From Ramlibacter ginsenosidimutans (GTDB taxonomy: Bacteria; Pseudomonadota; Gammaproteobacteria; Burkholderiales; Burkholderiaceae_C): DNA of 64,000 nucleotides. The notes beneath the pieces are model-generated. The model saw only the letters and a program-made list of their open reading frames with translations, was not told where the DNA came from and did not search any database. The stretch lies in contig NZ_JAEPWM010000005.1 of NCBI RefSeq assembly GCF_016654015.1, positions 310,001 through 374,000 on the forward strand, read 5' to 3'. Made by a program: the position numbers and the translations under genes. Positions 51,337 through 59,667 of the stretch are shown here, piece by piece (position 1 is the stretch's first letter; each line of letters starts with the position of its first letter).

Positions 51337-51884
51337 TGCGTACCAGGCTTCGTCCGCAAGGGGGCTTCACGCTCATCGAGCTGCTGGTCACGCTGGTCGT
51401 GCTCGGCATCCTCACGCGGCTGGCGGTGCCTTCGTTCGCACAGGCCATGCTGACCAGCCGGCTCGCGTCGTACTCCAACAGCTTCATCGGCAGCGCGCAG
51501 TACGCCCGCAGCGAGGCGCTCAAGCGCAACGTCGCGCTCACCATGTGCGCCTCTTCCGACGGCGCGACCTGCACGTCCGGCGCGACCTGGGCGCAGGGCT
51601 GGATCATCACCTGCCCCGCGAACGCGTCGACCGACACGATGTGCAACGCCGGAGGGGGCGCGACGCTCGTGCTGCGCAAGCAGCCGGCGCTCTCCTCCGA
51701 TTACCACTTTGCCGGCGGGACCGGCAGCTACAGCATCAACTTCCCGGCCAGCGGCATCGGCGCCACGCAGGTGAGCCTGACCTTGTGCCGCTGGGCCCCC
51801 GCCGGCAACCAGGAGCGCCAGGTCGCCGTCACGGCAACGGGGCGGCCCGCCGTGGCCGTCACGCACAACGGCACCTGCGCCTGA
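51333..51884 (+). CDS. fimT: FimT/GspH-family pseudopilin
   Basis: A 183-aa pseudopilin. Leader RPQGG then FTLIELLVTLVVLGILTRLA with Glu5, and the GspH/FimT motif FIGSAQYARSEALKRNVALTM. Start ATG at 51333 overlaps the pilY1 stop. FimT binds DNA in some Gammaproteobacteria and helps uptake; here the role is only inferred. Last gene of the operon; a palindromic repeat follows. Confidence 0.88.
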   Translation: MMRTRLRPQGGFTLIELLVTLVVLGILTRLAVPSFAQAMLTSRLASYSNSFIGSAQYARSEALKRNVALTMCASSDGATCTSGATWAQGWIITCPANASTDTMCNAGGGATLVLRKQPALSSDYHFAGGTGSYSINFPASGIGATQVSLTLCRWAPAGNQERQVAVTATGRPAVAVTHNGTCA

Positions 51885-51934
51885 GGCGGGACGATCATCC
51901 CCGCTGGCGACGCGGACGGCCCCGTGACCGGACT

Positions 51935-52022
51935 CGTAGGCTGGCGGTGAGCAACGCGAACCCCAGCGATCCAGCGTGGCGCAGCAAGCTGGGGTTCGCC
52001 TGCGGCTCACCGCCAGCCTACG
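51935..52022. repeat. Dispersed palindromic repeat, GTAGGCTGG family, copy 4
   Basis: A complete ~88-bp palindrome: CGTAGGCTGGCGGTGAGCAA, CGCGAACCCCAGC, and the closing GCTGGGGTTCGC and GGCTCACCGCCAGCCTACG. It lies between the pilus operon and a MATE transporter gene on the opposite strand. Confidence 0.9.
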
Positions 52023-52035
52023 CATCCGCCCCGCT

Positions 52036-53478
52036 TCACGCAGCGCTTGCGCGCGGCGTCCAGTCCGCGAAGTGGATCGCCGCCGCGAGCGTGAGGCCCA
52101 TCGCCGACAGGCTGAACGCGATCACGCCGAACAGCGTCTCGGGTGGCGCGGCGGCGACGTGCACGGCCGCATAGCCGCCGAGCGCGACGATCAGCAGGCG
52201 CACCGTGCTGGCCAGCAGCGGCCAGGCGAGCCGGCTCGCACCCTGCGATGCGAAGAAGAGAGCCAGCCCCAGTCCGAAGAAGCCATAGCAGCCACCGACG
52301 ATGCGCAGGTAGCTGCTGCCGACGGCGCGCACCACCGGATCCGCCGTGAAGAGCGTCATCCAGGCCTGCGGCCACAGCGCAGCCCACAGGCCGATGAGCC
52401 CGGTCACGGCCCAGACCATCGCGGCGCCGGTCCAGGCAACGCGCTTGGCCCGGGCGGGCTGGCGCGCACCGAGGTTGGTGGCCACCATGGCCGTGAGCGC
52501 ACCGCCGAAACCGAAGGCGATCGGCACCAGGATGTATTCCAGGCGCGCCGCGATCCCGTAGGCGGCGACGGCGAGACTGCCGAAGCCCGCGATATAGGCG
52601 GTCGCCAGCGCGATGGAGCCGTTGCTCAGGATCGGACTCAGCGCCGAGGGCAGCGCGAGTTGCAGCACCCGCCGGAACGTGGCCCGCTGCCACTGCCAGC
52701 CCGGACCGAGCACGCGAACGGGCTGCCCGCGGCGCGAGAGCCAGGCGAGCAGCGCGAGCGCCGACAGCGCATTGCAGGTCACCGTGCTCGTCGCTGCGCC
52801 GGCCACGCCCAGCGGCGGTACGGGGCCTGCGCCGAACACCAGCAGCGGGCACAGCGTCAGGTGCATCGCCGTCGTCGCAATGAGGGCCAGGGCCGCGGCG
52901 CCCATCTGGCCGGTACCGCGTGCCACGCCGGCGAGGACGTTCACCGACCAGATCGCCGCGGCGCCGGAGAAGAGCACCCCCGCGTAGCCGGCGGCCTGCG
53001 CCAGCACCCCTGCGCGCGCGGCGAGCAGCACGTAGGGCGCGGGCGTGGAGAAGAGGAGCGTGAACAGCAGCGAGGCCGCCAGGCCCAGCACCAGCGCATG
53101 GCGTGCGAGCCGCGTCGCCTCGTGCGTGTCGCCGGCGCCGAGAGCGCGCGCCACCACCGCGGTGGTGCTGCCGCCCAGGCCACCGGCGGACATCTGCAGC
53201 ATCAGCATCGCCAGGGGCAGCACGACGGCGACGCCCGCGAGCGCTTCGGCCCCGAGCCGGCCGACGATGTAGCCGTCGAAGCCGATCACCACGGTGTTGG
53301 CGAACAGGCCCAGCACGTTGGGCGTGGCGAGCCGCAGCAGCGTGGGCAGCACCGGACCGCGCAGCATGCGCTGCGTGGCGTCCGAAGCCGGCGAAGCGGC
53401 CGCGCTGCTCACTGCGCTGGCCTCCGCGCTGCGCGTGGTGCGCGGCGCGATGCGCGTCGGGGCGGCGGCGGTGCTCAT
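52036..53478 (-). CDS. MATE-family multidrug efflux transporter
   Basis: A 480-aa protein with twelve predicted membrane helices in two related halves. Motifs such as LRLATPNVLGLFANTVVIGF in the first half and LALPSALSPILSNGSIALA in the second are MATE-like. It should export cationic drugs or metabolites using an H+ or Na+ gradient. Its start overlaps the stop of an SDR gene by 4 bp, so it shares that gene's promoter, which contains a TetR-type operator. Confidence 0.9.
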   Translation of the reverse strand: MSTAAAPTRIAPRTTRSAEASAVSSAAASPASDATQRMLRGPVLPTLLRLATPNVLGLFANTVVIGFDGYIVGRLGAEALAGVAVVLPLAMLMLQMSAGGLGGSTTAVVARALGAGDTHEATRLARHALVLGLAASLLFTLLFSTPAPYVLLAARAGVLAQAAGYAGVLFSGAAAIWSVNVLAGVARGTGQMGAAALALIATTAMHLTLCPLLVFGAGPVPPLGVAGAATSTVTCNALSALALLAWLSRRGQPVRVLGPGWQWQRATFRRVLQLALPSALSPILSNGSIALATAYIAGFGSLAVAAYGIAARLEYILVPIAFGFGGALTAMVATNLGARQPARAKRVAWTGAAMVWAVTGLIGLWAALWPQAWMTLFTADPVVRAVGSSYLRIVGGCYGFFGLGLALFFASQGASRLAWPLLASTVRLLIVALGGYAAVHVAAAPPETLFGVIAFSLSAMGLTLAAAIHFADWTPRASAA

Positions 53479-54176
53479 GCCGCCGCCAGGTAGGCCGCCG
53501 CCGCGCTGGCGAGCGATGCCTTCACCTGCCGTGTCAGTTCGTCGGCCAGCACCTCGGGCAGGCCGGCCTCGAGCCCGTCGAAGGCGGCGCGCACGATCGC
53601 ATCGGGCGTGGACTTCACGCCCTCGATGCCGCGCGTGAGGTCGGTGTCGACGAAGCCCATGTGCAGTGCGGTGACCTGCGTGCCTTGCGCGCGCAATTCG
53701 TGCCGCAGCCCGTTCGTGAGCGCCCAGGCCGCGGACTTGGTCGCGCCATAGCTCCCCAGCAGCGGCCGGTTGATCCAGCTGGCGATCGACAGCACGTTGA
53801 GCATGGCTCCGCCGCCGTTCGCGGCCAGCACCGGCGCGAAGGCCTGCGCCATGCGCAGCACGCCGAAGAAGTTGGTCTCCAGCTGGCGCCGCGTGGACTC
53901 CAGGGTGGCGTCCTGCAGGAAGCCGCCGGTGGTGGCGATGCCCGCGTTGTTCACGAGCACCGTGACGTCACGGCACTCGCGCGCAACGCGCTCGACCTGC
54001 GAGGCATCGGTCACGTCCAGCGCCAGCGGCTGCACGCCGCGCAGGGTGACGCTCGCGGGGTCGCGGGCGGCGGCGTAGACGCGCCGGGCGCCGCGCGCGA
54101 GCGCTTCCCGGGCGAAGGCCAGGCCGATGCCGCGATTGGCACCGGTGATCAGGACGACGGCGTTGGCGAGTTGCAT
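53475..54176 (-). CDS. Short-chain dehydrogenase/reductase in the MATE operon
   Basis: A 233-aa classical SDR. NAD(P)-binding motif ITGANRGIGLAFAREALARG, NNAG loop VLVNNAGIAT and catalytic YGATKSA. It may modify the compound that the MATE pump exports. ATG at 54176 has a GGAG site 4-8 nt upstream (AGGAGCTTCC). A near-perfect operator lies 15 bp upstream of the start. Confidence 0.92.
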   Translation of the reverse strand: MQLANAVVLITGANRGIGLAFAREALARGARRVYAAARDPASVTLRGVQPLALDVTDASQVERVARECRDVTVLVNNAGIATTGGFLQDATLESTRRQLETNFFGVLRMAQAFAPVLAANGGGAMLNVLSIASWINRPLLGSYGATKSAAWALTNGLRHELRAQGTQVTALHMGFVDTDLTRGIEGVKSTPDAIVRAAFDGLEAGLPEVLADELTRQVKASLASAAAAYLAAA

Positions 54177-54190
54177 GGAAGCTCCTGGTG

Positions 54191-54210
54191 AATATGATGG
54201 CCGTCATATT
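54191..54210. promoter_or_regulatory. Operator O1 for the TetR repressor, in front of SDR-MATE
   Basis: AATATGATGGCCGTCATATT, a 20-bp inverted repeat with one mismatched pair. It lies 15 bp upstream of the SDR start codon and matches the site at 54870-54887 in front of the tetR gene, so a shared repressor is the simplest reading. Confidence 0.85.
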
Positions 54211-54249
54211 TCGGCCCGGTGGAACAAGGCGCGCGAAGCGCGCGCCATC

Positions 54250-54849
54250 TCAGGTTGCGGGGCTGCCCCCGGGTTCGAATTGCTCGAGCAGGAAGCGGCG
54301 CGAAGCCGCCAGGTGACGCCGGCCGCGGGCGTTGTCGCCCAGCGTCCGAGCCAGTTGCAAGGCGCCGGCGAGCTGGCTCGCGATCACCGCGGCGGCCTCT
54401 GGCTCCGCCCCGGCGGGCAGGCACGCCTGCACGCTGGCGACGAGGGACTGCACGCGCTCGGCCGCGGCCTCGCGGACGGCGTCCGACTGGCGCGGCATCT
54501 CCGAAGCGAGCGCCGCCACGGGGCAGCCCGCTTCCGGCGCTTTCAGGTGGCGGTCCGAGAGGTAGTTCTCCACGAGGGAGCGGAAGCGGCTGAAGCCGCG
54601 CGCCTCGCCCAGCGCAATCGACTTCTGCAGCCGCAACTGGCTGTCCTGGCCGGCGCGCTGCAGGGCTTCCACCAGCAGCGCATCCCGCGAAGGAAAGTGC
54701 GCATAGAAGCCGCCGTGGGTGAGGCCGACCTTCTTCATGATGTCGGCGACGCCCACGTTGTAGAAGCCGGAGTCGCGCAGCGCGCGGGCGGCCGCATCGA
54801 GGATGCGGTCGTGCGTCTGCTGCTTGCGGCTCGCGGGGGCGGTGTCCAT
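54250..54849 (-). CDS. TetR-family transcriptional repressor
   Basis: A 199-aa regulator. The helix-turn-helix is at residues ~10-55 (THDRILDAAARALRDSGFYN, VADIMKKVGLTHGGFYAHF), and the C-terminal part fits a TetR ligand-binding domain with a CPVAALASE stretch. It matches YfnF/PsrA-type regulators with a conserved LTHGGFYAHFPSRDALL. Palindromic operators are visible both 21 bp upstream of its own start and upstream of the neighbouring SDR-MATE operon, so it should repress both. ATG at 54849. Confidence 0.9.
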   Translation of the reverse strand: MDTAPASRKQQTHDRILDAAARALRDSGFYNVGVADIMKKVGLTHGGFYAHFPSRDALLVEALQRAGQDSQLRLQKSIALGEARGFSRFRSLVENYLSDRHLKAPEAGCPVAALASEMPRQSDAVREAAAERVQSLVASVQACLPAGAEPEAAAVIASQLAGALQLARTLGDNARGRRHLAASRRFLLEQFEPGGSPAT

Positions 54850-54869
54850 GCCTCGCACTGTAGCCGAAA

Positions 54870-54887
54870 ATATGATGGCCATCATAT
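54870..54887. promoter_or_regulatory. Operator O2 for the TetR repressor, autoregulatory
   Basis: ATATGATGGCCATCATAT is a perfect 18-bp palindrome 21 bp upstream of the TetR start codon. It shares ATATGATGGCC with the operator at 54191, and so predicts autorepression. Confidence 0.88.
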
Positions 54888-54899
54888 GGCCATGGGTTT

Positions 54900-54924
54900 G
54901 GGGCGCCTGCGCGGCAGGCGCCCC
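54900..54924 (-). terminator. Hairpin terminator after the OmpA-like gene
   Basis: An 11-bp perfect stem (GGGGCGCCTGC / GCAGGCGCCCC) with a 3-nt loop begins 6 bp past the OmpA-family stop codon on the minus strand. No T tract follows, but strength and position favour a terminator; it also separates this gene from the tetR promoter. Confidence 0.6.
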
Positions 54925-54929
54925 GAGGC

Positions 54930-56093
54930 TCAGCGGGTGCCGTGCACTTCGATCTCGACCCGGCGATCGGGTTGCAGGCAGGAGATGAGCGCAGCCGTCG
55001 GTGCGGTGCCGCGGCAATCGCCCGCCTTCGTGACCGGCGCCGTTTCACCCGCGCCGCTGGCCGTCACCTTGTCGCGCGCGATCCCGCCGGAGCTCACCAG
55101 GTAAGCGGTCACGGCGCGCGCACGCCGGGTGGACAAGGCCTCGTTGTAGGCGGCGCTGCCCAGGCGATCCGTGTAGCCGGTGACCCGGATCGCGTCGTAC
55201 TGCACGCCGCGCAGGTCGGCCGCCAGCTGGTCGAGGGCCGTCTTGCCGCGCGCATTCACGACGGAACTGTCGAACCCGAACAGCGAATCGGCGGCCAGGT
55301 TCACGCGTTTCACCACCACGGGCTGCGCTGCCGGCATGGGTGCGGGGGCGGGGGCGGGCTGCACCACCACGGGCGCGGGTGCGACGTAGGGCTGCGGTGT
55401 GGGCTCAGACGCAAGCGCCACGGGGCGCGCTGCGGCCGCCGGCGCGCCGAAGCGGTAGACCAGCCCGACGGACACCATGTCGACGTCGCCGTGGTTGCCC
55501 ACCGAGTCCTTGATGCGATAGCGCTCGGCTTCCAGCCGCATCGACAGGGCATCGGTGAAGGCGTAGGCCACGCCCGCGCCCCACTTCGCGTCGGTGAACC
55601 GTTCGCTCGTGTGCGTGCTGGCATACGGCACCCGGGCCGCACCGGTTGCGCTGAAAGCGCCTTCGGTCCGACCGGATATCACGCCGACGCGGCCGAGCAC
55701 GGAGAAGCGGTCCGTGATCGGGTACGAGCCGACCAGGTCGAGGTCCAGGCCCTTCACCGTGATGTCGCCCGTGAGGCTGCCCGCCGGCGTGGTGTGCGCC
55801 GTGTAGCCGAACTTGCCGAGATCGAAGAAGCCGGCCTCGACGCCGAAGTAGCGGTTCAACTGGTAGCCGCCGAACAGCTTGAAGGCGGCGTGGCGCTCGC
55901 GGTCATCGATGCTGCTGGTCGCAAGGCCCTGGCCGGCCAGGCCGTTCTGGATGCGCTGGTCGTCGATGGTGGCGCGGGCGCCGCCGACGGATCCGCCCGC
56001 GTACCAGCCCGTGGCCTGCGCCATGGCTGCCGGCGCGGCGAGCGCGGTGAAGACCGCGATGCCGAGCAGGGTCGGCTTGGTGGTGAGTTTCAT
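54930..56093 (-). CDS. OmpA-family outer-membrane protein
   Basis: A 387-aa protein. Signal peptide of ~26 residues (LGIAVFTALAAPAAMAQA), an eight-strand beta-barrel of ~190 residues, a Pro-rich linker (PAPVVVQPAPAPAPMPAAQP), and a C-terminal OmpA peptidoglycan-binding domain (VNLAADSLFGFDSSVV, IRVTGYTDRLGSAAYN, LSTRRARAVTAYLVSSG). It ties the outer membrane to the wall. ATG at 56093 is chosen over 56099 because it has an AAGGA site at proper spacing. A hairpin terminator follows. Confidence 0.92.
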   Translation of the reverse strand: MKLTTKPTLLGIAVFTALAAPAAMAQATGWYAGGSVGGARATIDDQRIQNGLAGQGLATSSIDDRERHAAFKLFGGYQLNRYFGVEAGFFDLGKFGYTAHTTPAGSLTGDITVKGLDLDLVGSYPITDRFSVLGRVGVISGRTEGAFSATGAARVPYASTHTSERFTDAKWGAGVAYAFTDALSMRLEAERYRIKDSVGNHGDVDMVSVGLVYRFGAPAAAARPVALASEPTPQPYVAPAPVVVQPAPAPAPMPAAQPVVVKRVNLAADSLFGFDSSVVNARGKTALDQLAADLRGVQYDAIRVTGYTDRLGSAAYNEALSTRRARAVTAYLVSSGGIARDKVTASGAGETAPVTKAGDCRGTAPTAALISCLQPDRRVEIEVHGTR

Positions 56094-56119
56094 GTTCATC
56101 CTTGTTGTTGGTCCGGGGC

Positions 56120-57064
56120 TCAGGGCAGGTTGATCACGGTGTTGACCATCGTCACCGAGGCGTTCAGCGACAGCACGCGGCCGTCGATGGTGACCAGCGC
56201 GACGTTGCCGGGCGTCGAAATCGCGGCGCCGGACTGCGTGATGACGGTTCCCTTGAAGGTGCCGCCGCCGCCCGCGTTGATGGTGGCCGCGCTGCCGACT
56301 TGCCAATAGACGTTCTTGGCCTGGGCGCCATTGGTGAGGATCACGTTGGCGGGGAAGGCCGCGCCGGGACCGCCGACGGTGAGCGAGGTCGCCATCTGGA
56401 ACACCCACACGGCATTGGCATCGCCCTGCGCGTCGAGCGTCAGGTCACCGCCCTGGATGCGGAAGGTGCCGGCCGCCGCGGTATAGACGCCGGGGGCGAG
56501 CGTGAGGCTGGCCAGGTTGCCGGCGCCCGGATCCGGACCGAGCGGCTTGGCGACCAGGGCGTTGTAGGCGATGAGCGCATCCGCGCGGGCGTTAGCGGCC
56601 GTCGTGGCGGTCAGTGACGTGCCGCCGATGCAGCCTGCAGCACTGGTCCCCACGGGCGGCGGCGGCGCGGTGTACACGCGGTTCGTGCCCGGCAAGGTGC
56701 CGATGTTGAGCCCGGTTTCGGTGTAGTCGCACTTGTTCACGCCGGCGACACCGTCATGGAAACCCGTGACCGTGGTGGCGACGGCGGTGGTGCCGAGGTC
56801 CGCGTTCACGACGGTGTTGATGCCCTGGTTGGTCACGCCGGCGGAGCCGCCGAAGACGCCGAAGGTGGTGGCCGCGCCGAGCGGGACGGCCACGCCACCG
56901 ACCAGGGGCACCTTGGGCGCGACCACGGGAGCCCCCGCGGCGGGTGAGCCGGCCTGCGCGCCGTCGAAGCCGAGAACGCGGTCCTGCCCGCCGCCGCAAG
57001 CGGCGAGCGTGGCAAGGAGCGCGACTGCGGCCCAGGGGCGCAGCGAAAGGGGGAGGAGCGTCAT
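56120..57064 (-). CDS. DUF3494 (ice-binding-like) lipoprotein
   Basis: A 314-aa exported protein. The lipobox is LLATLAACGGG (Cys about residue 23). The body is a DUF3494 domain, the beta-helical fold of bacterial ice-binding proteins, with FGVFGGSAGVTNQGINTVVN, LTLAPGVYTAAAGTFRIQGG, ANAVWVFQMATSLTVG and KNVYWQVGSAATINAGGGGT. Most DUF3494 proteins in non-polar bacteria have no proven ice activity and may be adhesins. ATG at 57064 has an AAAGG site; a TTG six codons upstream is less likely. It is 26 bp upstream of the OmpA gene on the same strand. Confidence 0.88.
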   Translation of the reverse strand: MTLLPLSLRPWAAVALLATLAACGGGQDRVLGFDGAQAGSPAAGAPVVAPKVPLVGGVAVPLGAATTFGVFGGSAGVTNQGINTVVNADLGTTAVATTVTGFHDGVAGVNKCDYTETGLNIGTLPGTNRVYTAPPPPVGTSAAGCIGGTSLTATTAANARADALIAYNALVAKPLGPDPGAGNLASLTLAPGVYTAAAGTFRIQGGDLTLDAQGDANAVWVFQMATSLTVGGPGAAFPANVILTNGAQAKNVYWQVGSAATINAGGGGTFKGTVITQSGAAISTPGNVALVTIDGRVLSLNASVTMVNTVINLP

Positions 57065-57096
57065 GGAAGGAAGCCTTTTCAAGATGGAGGTCGGGA

Positions 57097-57930
57097 TCAG
57101 ATGCGCGGCTCGCCGTTGGCGTTCACCGTGACCGTGCGGCCGGGAGCCGAGGACATCTGCATGCGGTGCTGCTGGCCCCGGAAGTCGTAGGTCACGTCCC
57201 AGTACGCGGGGACTGCCTGCACGGGGTTGGAATCGCAGTGGCGCACCTCCTGCGCGACGGCCTGCGGGGCAGGGGCATCGGCGCGGCCGTATTGCGAGCC
57301 GAGCGCAGCGCCACCCAGGGCACCGCCGACGGTGGCGATCTGCTTGCCCGTGCCGCCGCCGACCTGGTGGCCCAGGATGCCGCCGATCAGCGCCCCGACT
57401 GCGGCGCCGGGGAGATTCAGGTTGTCCGTCCGCCCTGCCGGCGCCGGTTGCGGCACCTGCGAGCTTTCCATCCAGCAGCGCTGCCCGGGCGTGCCCAGCA
57501 CGGCGTGCGACGAGGTCACGTCGGCGTCGTACAGGCGTTCGTTGCGGCGGCGATGAAAGTCCTGCGCCACCTGCGGCAGCGGTGCGTAGTCGGACTCTGC
57601 CACGTGCTCGCGGGCGGCGAGCGGCCGCAGCGAGGACACGCGTTCCTGCAGGCCCATGGCCTGCGGGTCGGCGTAACGGCCGGGACGCAGCACCATGCAG
57701 TTGCCGGACAGGCGCGTGTCGTCGCAGGCTTGCCAGCGCGCGGAGCCCGAGACCACGATCGAGGAGGCGCGTTCGCGGTAACCCGAACGTTCCAGGTTCG
57801 TCGTGCGCGCCGTCGCCGTGGCCGAGCGCCCCTGGAAATGCTCGCCTTCGTAATAGGTGACCTGGGCCGCGGCGTGGACGCCGAACGCGAGGAGGGTGGT
57901 GCCCAGAAGGGCGTGAATGGTGGATGTCAT
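57097..57930 (-). CDS. Beta/gamma-crystallin plus glycine-zipper envelope protein
   Basis: A 277-aa exported protein with a signal peptide of ~22 residues. A beta/gamma-crystallin motif pair follows (VTYYEGEHFQGRSATATART, WQACDDTRLSGNCMVLRPGR), and the middle has a glycine-zipper 2TM segment (AAVGALIGGILGHQVGGGTG, GGALGGAALGSQYG) as in 17-kDa surface antigens. The C-terminal YWDVTYDFRGQQHRMQMSS block matches that family. Its job in the envelope is unknown. It heads a leftward group with the DUF3494 and OmpA genes. Confidence 0.82.
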   Translation of the reverse strand: MTSTIHALLGTTLLAFGVHAAAQVTYYEGEHFQGRSATATARTTNLERSGYRERASSIVVSGSARWQACDDTRLSGNCMVLRPGRYADPQAMGLQERVSSLRPLAAREHVAESDYAPLPQVAQDFHRRRNERLYDADVTSSHAVLGTPGQRCWMESSQVPQPAPAGRTDNLNLPGAAVGALIGGILGHQVGGGTGKQIATVGGALGGAALGSQYGRADAPAPQAVAQEVRHCDSNPVQAVPAYWDVTYDFRGQQHRMQMSSAPGRTVTVNANGEPRI

Positions 57931-58011
57931 GGGACCTCTTTCAGGTCCGCACAGTAAGGGAGCGGCAGAGCTTCGTCTGTCCGCTGGCGTACCGGCGAAT
58001 ACACTCCAGTC

Positions 58012-58749
58012 ATGCAACGCAGTACGCCTTCGGGCAAGGCGCCAGAGCCGCGCGACAACTTTCTCCTCGCCGCGCTCGCGGATGCACAGCGCGACCGCTG
58101 GGTCCCCGGCCTCGAACTGGTGGACCTGCCGCTGGCCAAGGTGCTGATCGCCCCCGGCGGCAATACCACCCACGTGTACTTCCCCACGACCGCGATCGTG
58201 TCCCTCCTCTACGTGATGGAGAACGGCGCGTCGGCGGAGATCGCGGTGGTCGGCAACGAAGGCCTGGTGGGCATTTCGCTGTTCATGGGCGGCCAGTCCA
58301 CCTCCAGTTCGGCGGTGGTGCAGGCGGCGGGCCAGGCCTGGCGGCTGCGGGCGGACCTGCTGATGGAGGAATTCAACCGCGGCGGGCCGGTGCTGCACCT
58401 GCTGCTTCGCTACACGCAGGCGCTCATCACGCAGATGGCGCAGACCTCGGTGTGCAACCGGCACCACGCGCTGGACCAGCAGTTCTGCCGCTGGCTGCTG
58501 CTCACGCTCGACCGGCTGCGGGCCAGCGACATCGTCATGACCCAGGAACTGCTGTCCAACATCCTGGGAGTGCGCCGCGCCAGCGTCACCGAGGTCGCCG
58601 GCAAGCTGCAGAAGGACGGACTGATCCGCTACGAGCGCGGACACATCCAGGTGCTCGACCGGCCGGGCCTGGAGCGCCGCTCGTGCGAGTGCTATGCGGT
58701 GGTCAAGAAGGAATACGACCGCCTGCTGCCGGACATCAAGGCGACCTGA
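58012..58749 (+). CDS. Crp/Fnr-family transcriptional regulator
   Basis: A 245-aa regulator. The N-terminal cNMP-type beta-roll (LAKVLIAPGGNTTHVYFPTT, AEIAVVGNEGLVGISLFMGG) is joined by a long helix to a C-terminal winged helix (LLSNILGVRRASVTEVAGKL, IRYERGHIQVLDRPGLER). No cysteines in the N-terminal region suggest an Fe-S cluster, so it is not an FNR oxygen sensor. Divergent from the crystallin-like gene (81 bp), which is a likely target. Confidence 0.88.
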   Translation: MQRSTPSGKAPEPRDNFLLAALADAQRDRWVPGLELVDLPLAKVLIAPGGNTTHVYFPTTAIVSLLYVMENGASAEIAVVGNEGLVGISLFMGGQSTSSSAVVQAAGQAWRLRADLLMEEFNRGGPVLHLLLRYTQALITQMAQTSVCNRHHALDQQFCRWLLLTLDRLRASDIVMTQELLSNILGVRRASVTEVAGKLQKDGLIRYERGHIQVLDRPGLERRSCECYAVVKKEYDRLLPDIKAT

Positions 58750-58910
58750 GGGCGCGGCGCGCTGCCGCAGCGCGGCGCGAAACGGACTTTTTGTTCCCGC
58801 TCCGTACTCTAGCGGACAGACGAGCCAGCGTGGCGCGGGCATTCTTGCGCTGTTGACCCACAGTCATCGCGCTTCGGCCACCCCGGCCGGACGTCTACCG
58901 GAAGAACTCC

Positions 58911-59222
58911 ATGACCCGTTTCACCACCCTGTCCGTCCTCGTCGCCGCCATCGCCCTCACCACGCTGGGCGGCTGTGCCTCCACCTGGAACCACGAAAGC
59001 ACCGGCCAGTACGTCGACGACACCACGATCACCACCAAGGTGAAGAGCGCGATCCTCAACGAGCCGACGCTGAAGTCCGCCGAGATCAACGTCGAGACCT
59101 ACAAGGGCCGCGTGCAGTTGAGCGGGTTCGTCTCCAGCCGCGCCAGCATCGACCGCGCCGTGCAGGTCACGCAAGCCGTGCCGGGCGTGAGCTCGGTGAC
59201 CAACGACATGCGCGTCAAGTAA
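58911..59222 (+). CDS. BON-domain lipoprotein
   Basis: A 103-aa lipoprotein (OsmY/Dolp-like). The lipobox is TLGGCAST, followed by a BON domain (DDTTITTKVKSAILNEPTLK, INVETYKGRVQLSGFVSSRA). BON proteins bind phospholipid and guard the envelope under stress. ATG at 58911 follows a GGAAG ribosome site. It is the first gene in a short rightward group. Confidence 0.9.
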   Translation: MTRFTTLSVLVAAIALTTLGGCASTWNHESTGQYVDDTTITTKVKSAILNEPTLKSAEINVETYKGRVQLSGFVSSRASIDRAVQVTQAVPGVSSVTNDMRVK

Positions 59223-59242
59223 GCAGCGCAGCGCTCTCCGCC

Positions 59243-59653
59243 ATGGCCATCGACCACCGTCCCCCTGCCGGCGAGCGCCACGGCTGGAGCAACTTCAGCC
59301 GCGCCGTGCACGCGGTGCCGCCCTCCGTCCTGCAGGGCTTGATGGCGGCGGCGCTGTTGTGTGTCCTGCTGCCGGTCATCGCGAAGGCGCTGCACCCGGC
59401 GTCGTGGTTCGCGGCCCCGCAGCGCGTCGCAGCACCGCTGGCCGAGGCGGCGGACCTGCCGCGCTCGCACTGCGAGCGCTGTGGCGTGGTCATGGGCATC
59501 CGCGCCCTGGACCTCGTCGCCGGCGCACCTGCCTCGTACGAATTCACGGTCCGCCTGCACGACGGCTCCCTGCGGACCAGCACCACGGCAGGCAAGGCCT
59601 CCTGGCGCGTCGGCGACAACATCCTCCTCGTCGGCGGCCCCGCCGGCCTTTGA
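59243..59653 (+). CDS. Membrane-anchored protein, C-terminal part related to 17-kDa surface antigens
   Basis: A 136-aa protein. One membrane helix (GLMAAALLCVLLPVIAKAL) is followed by a C-terminal region with CERCGVVMGIRALDL and YEFTVRLHDGSLRTSTTAGK, which resembles the glycine-zipper family without the zipper. ATG at 59243 lies 20 bp after the BON gene. Role unknown. Confidence 0.72.
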   Translation: MAIDHRPPAGERHGWSNFSRAVHAVPPSVLQGLMAAALLCVLLPVIAKALHPASWFAAPQRVAAPLAEAADLPRSHCERCGVVMGIRALDLVAGAPASYEFTVRLHDGSLRTSTTAGKASWRVGDNILLVGGPAGL

Positions 59654-59667
59654 ACCAGGGAAGCACC

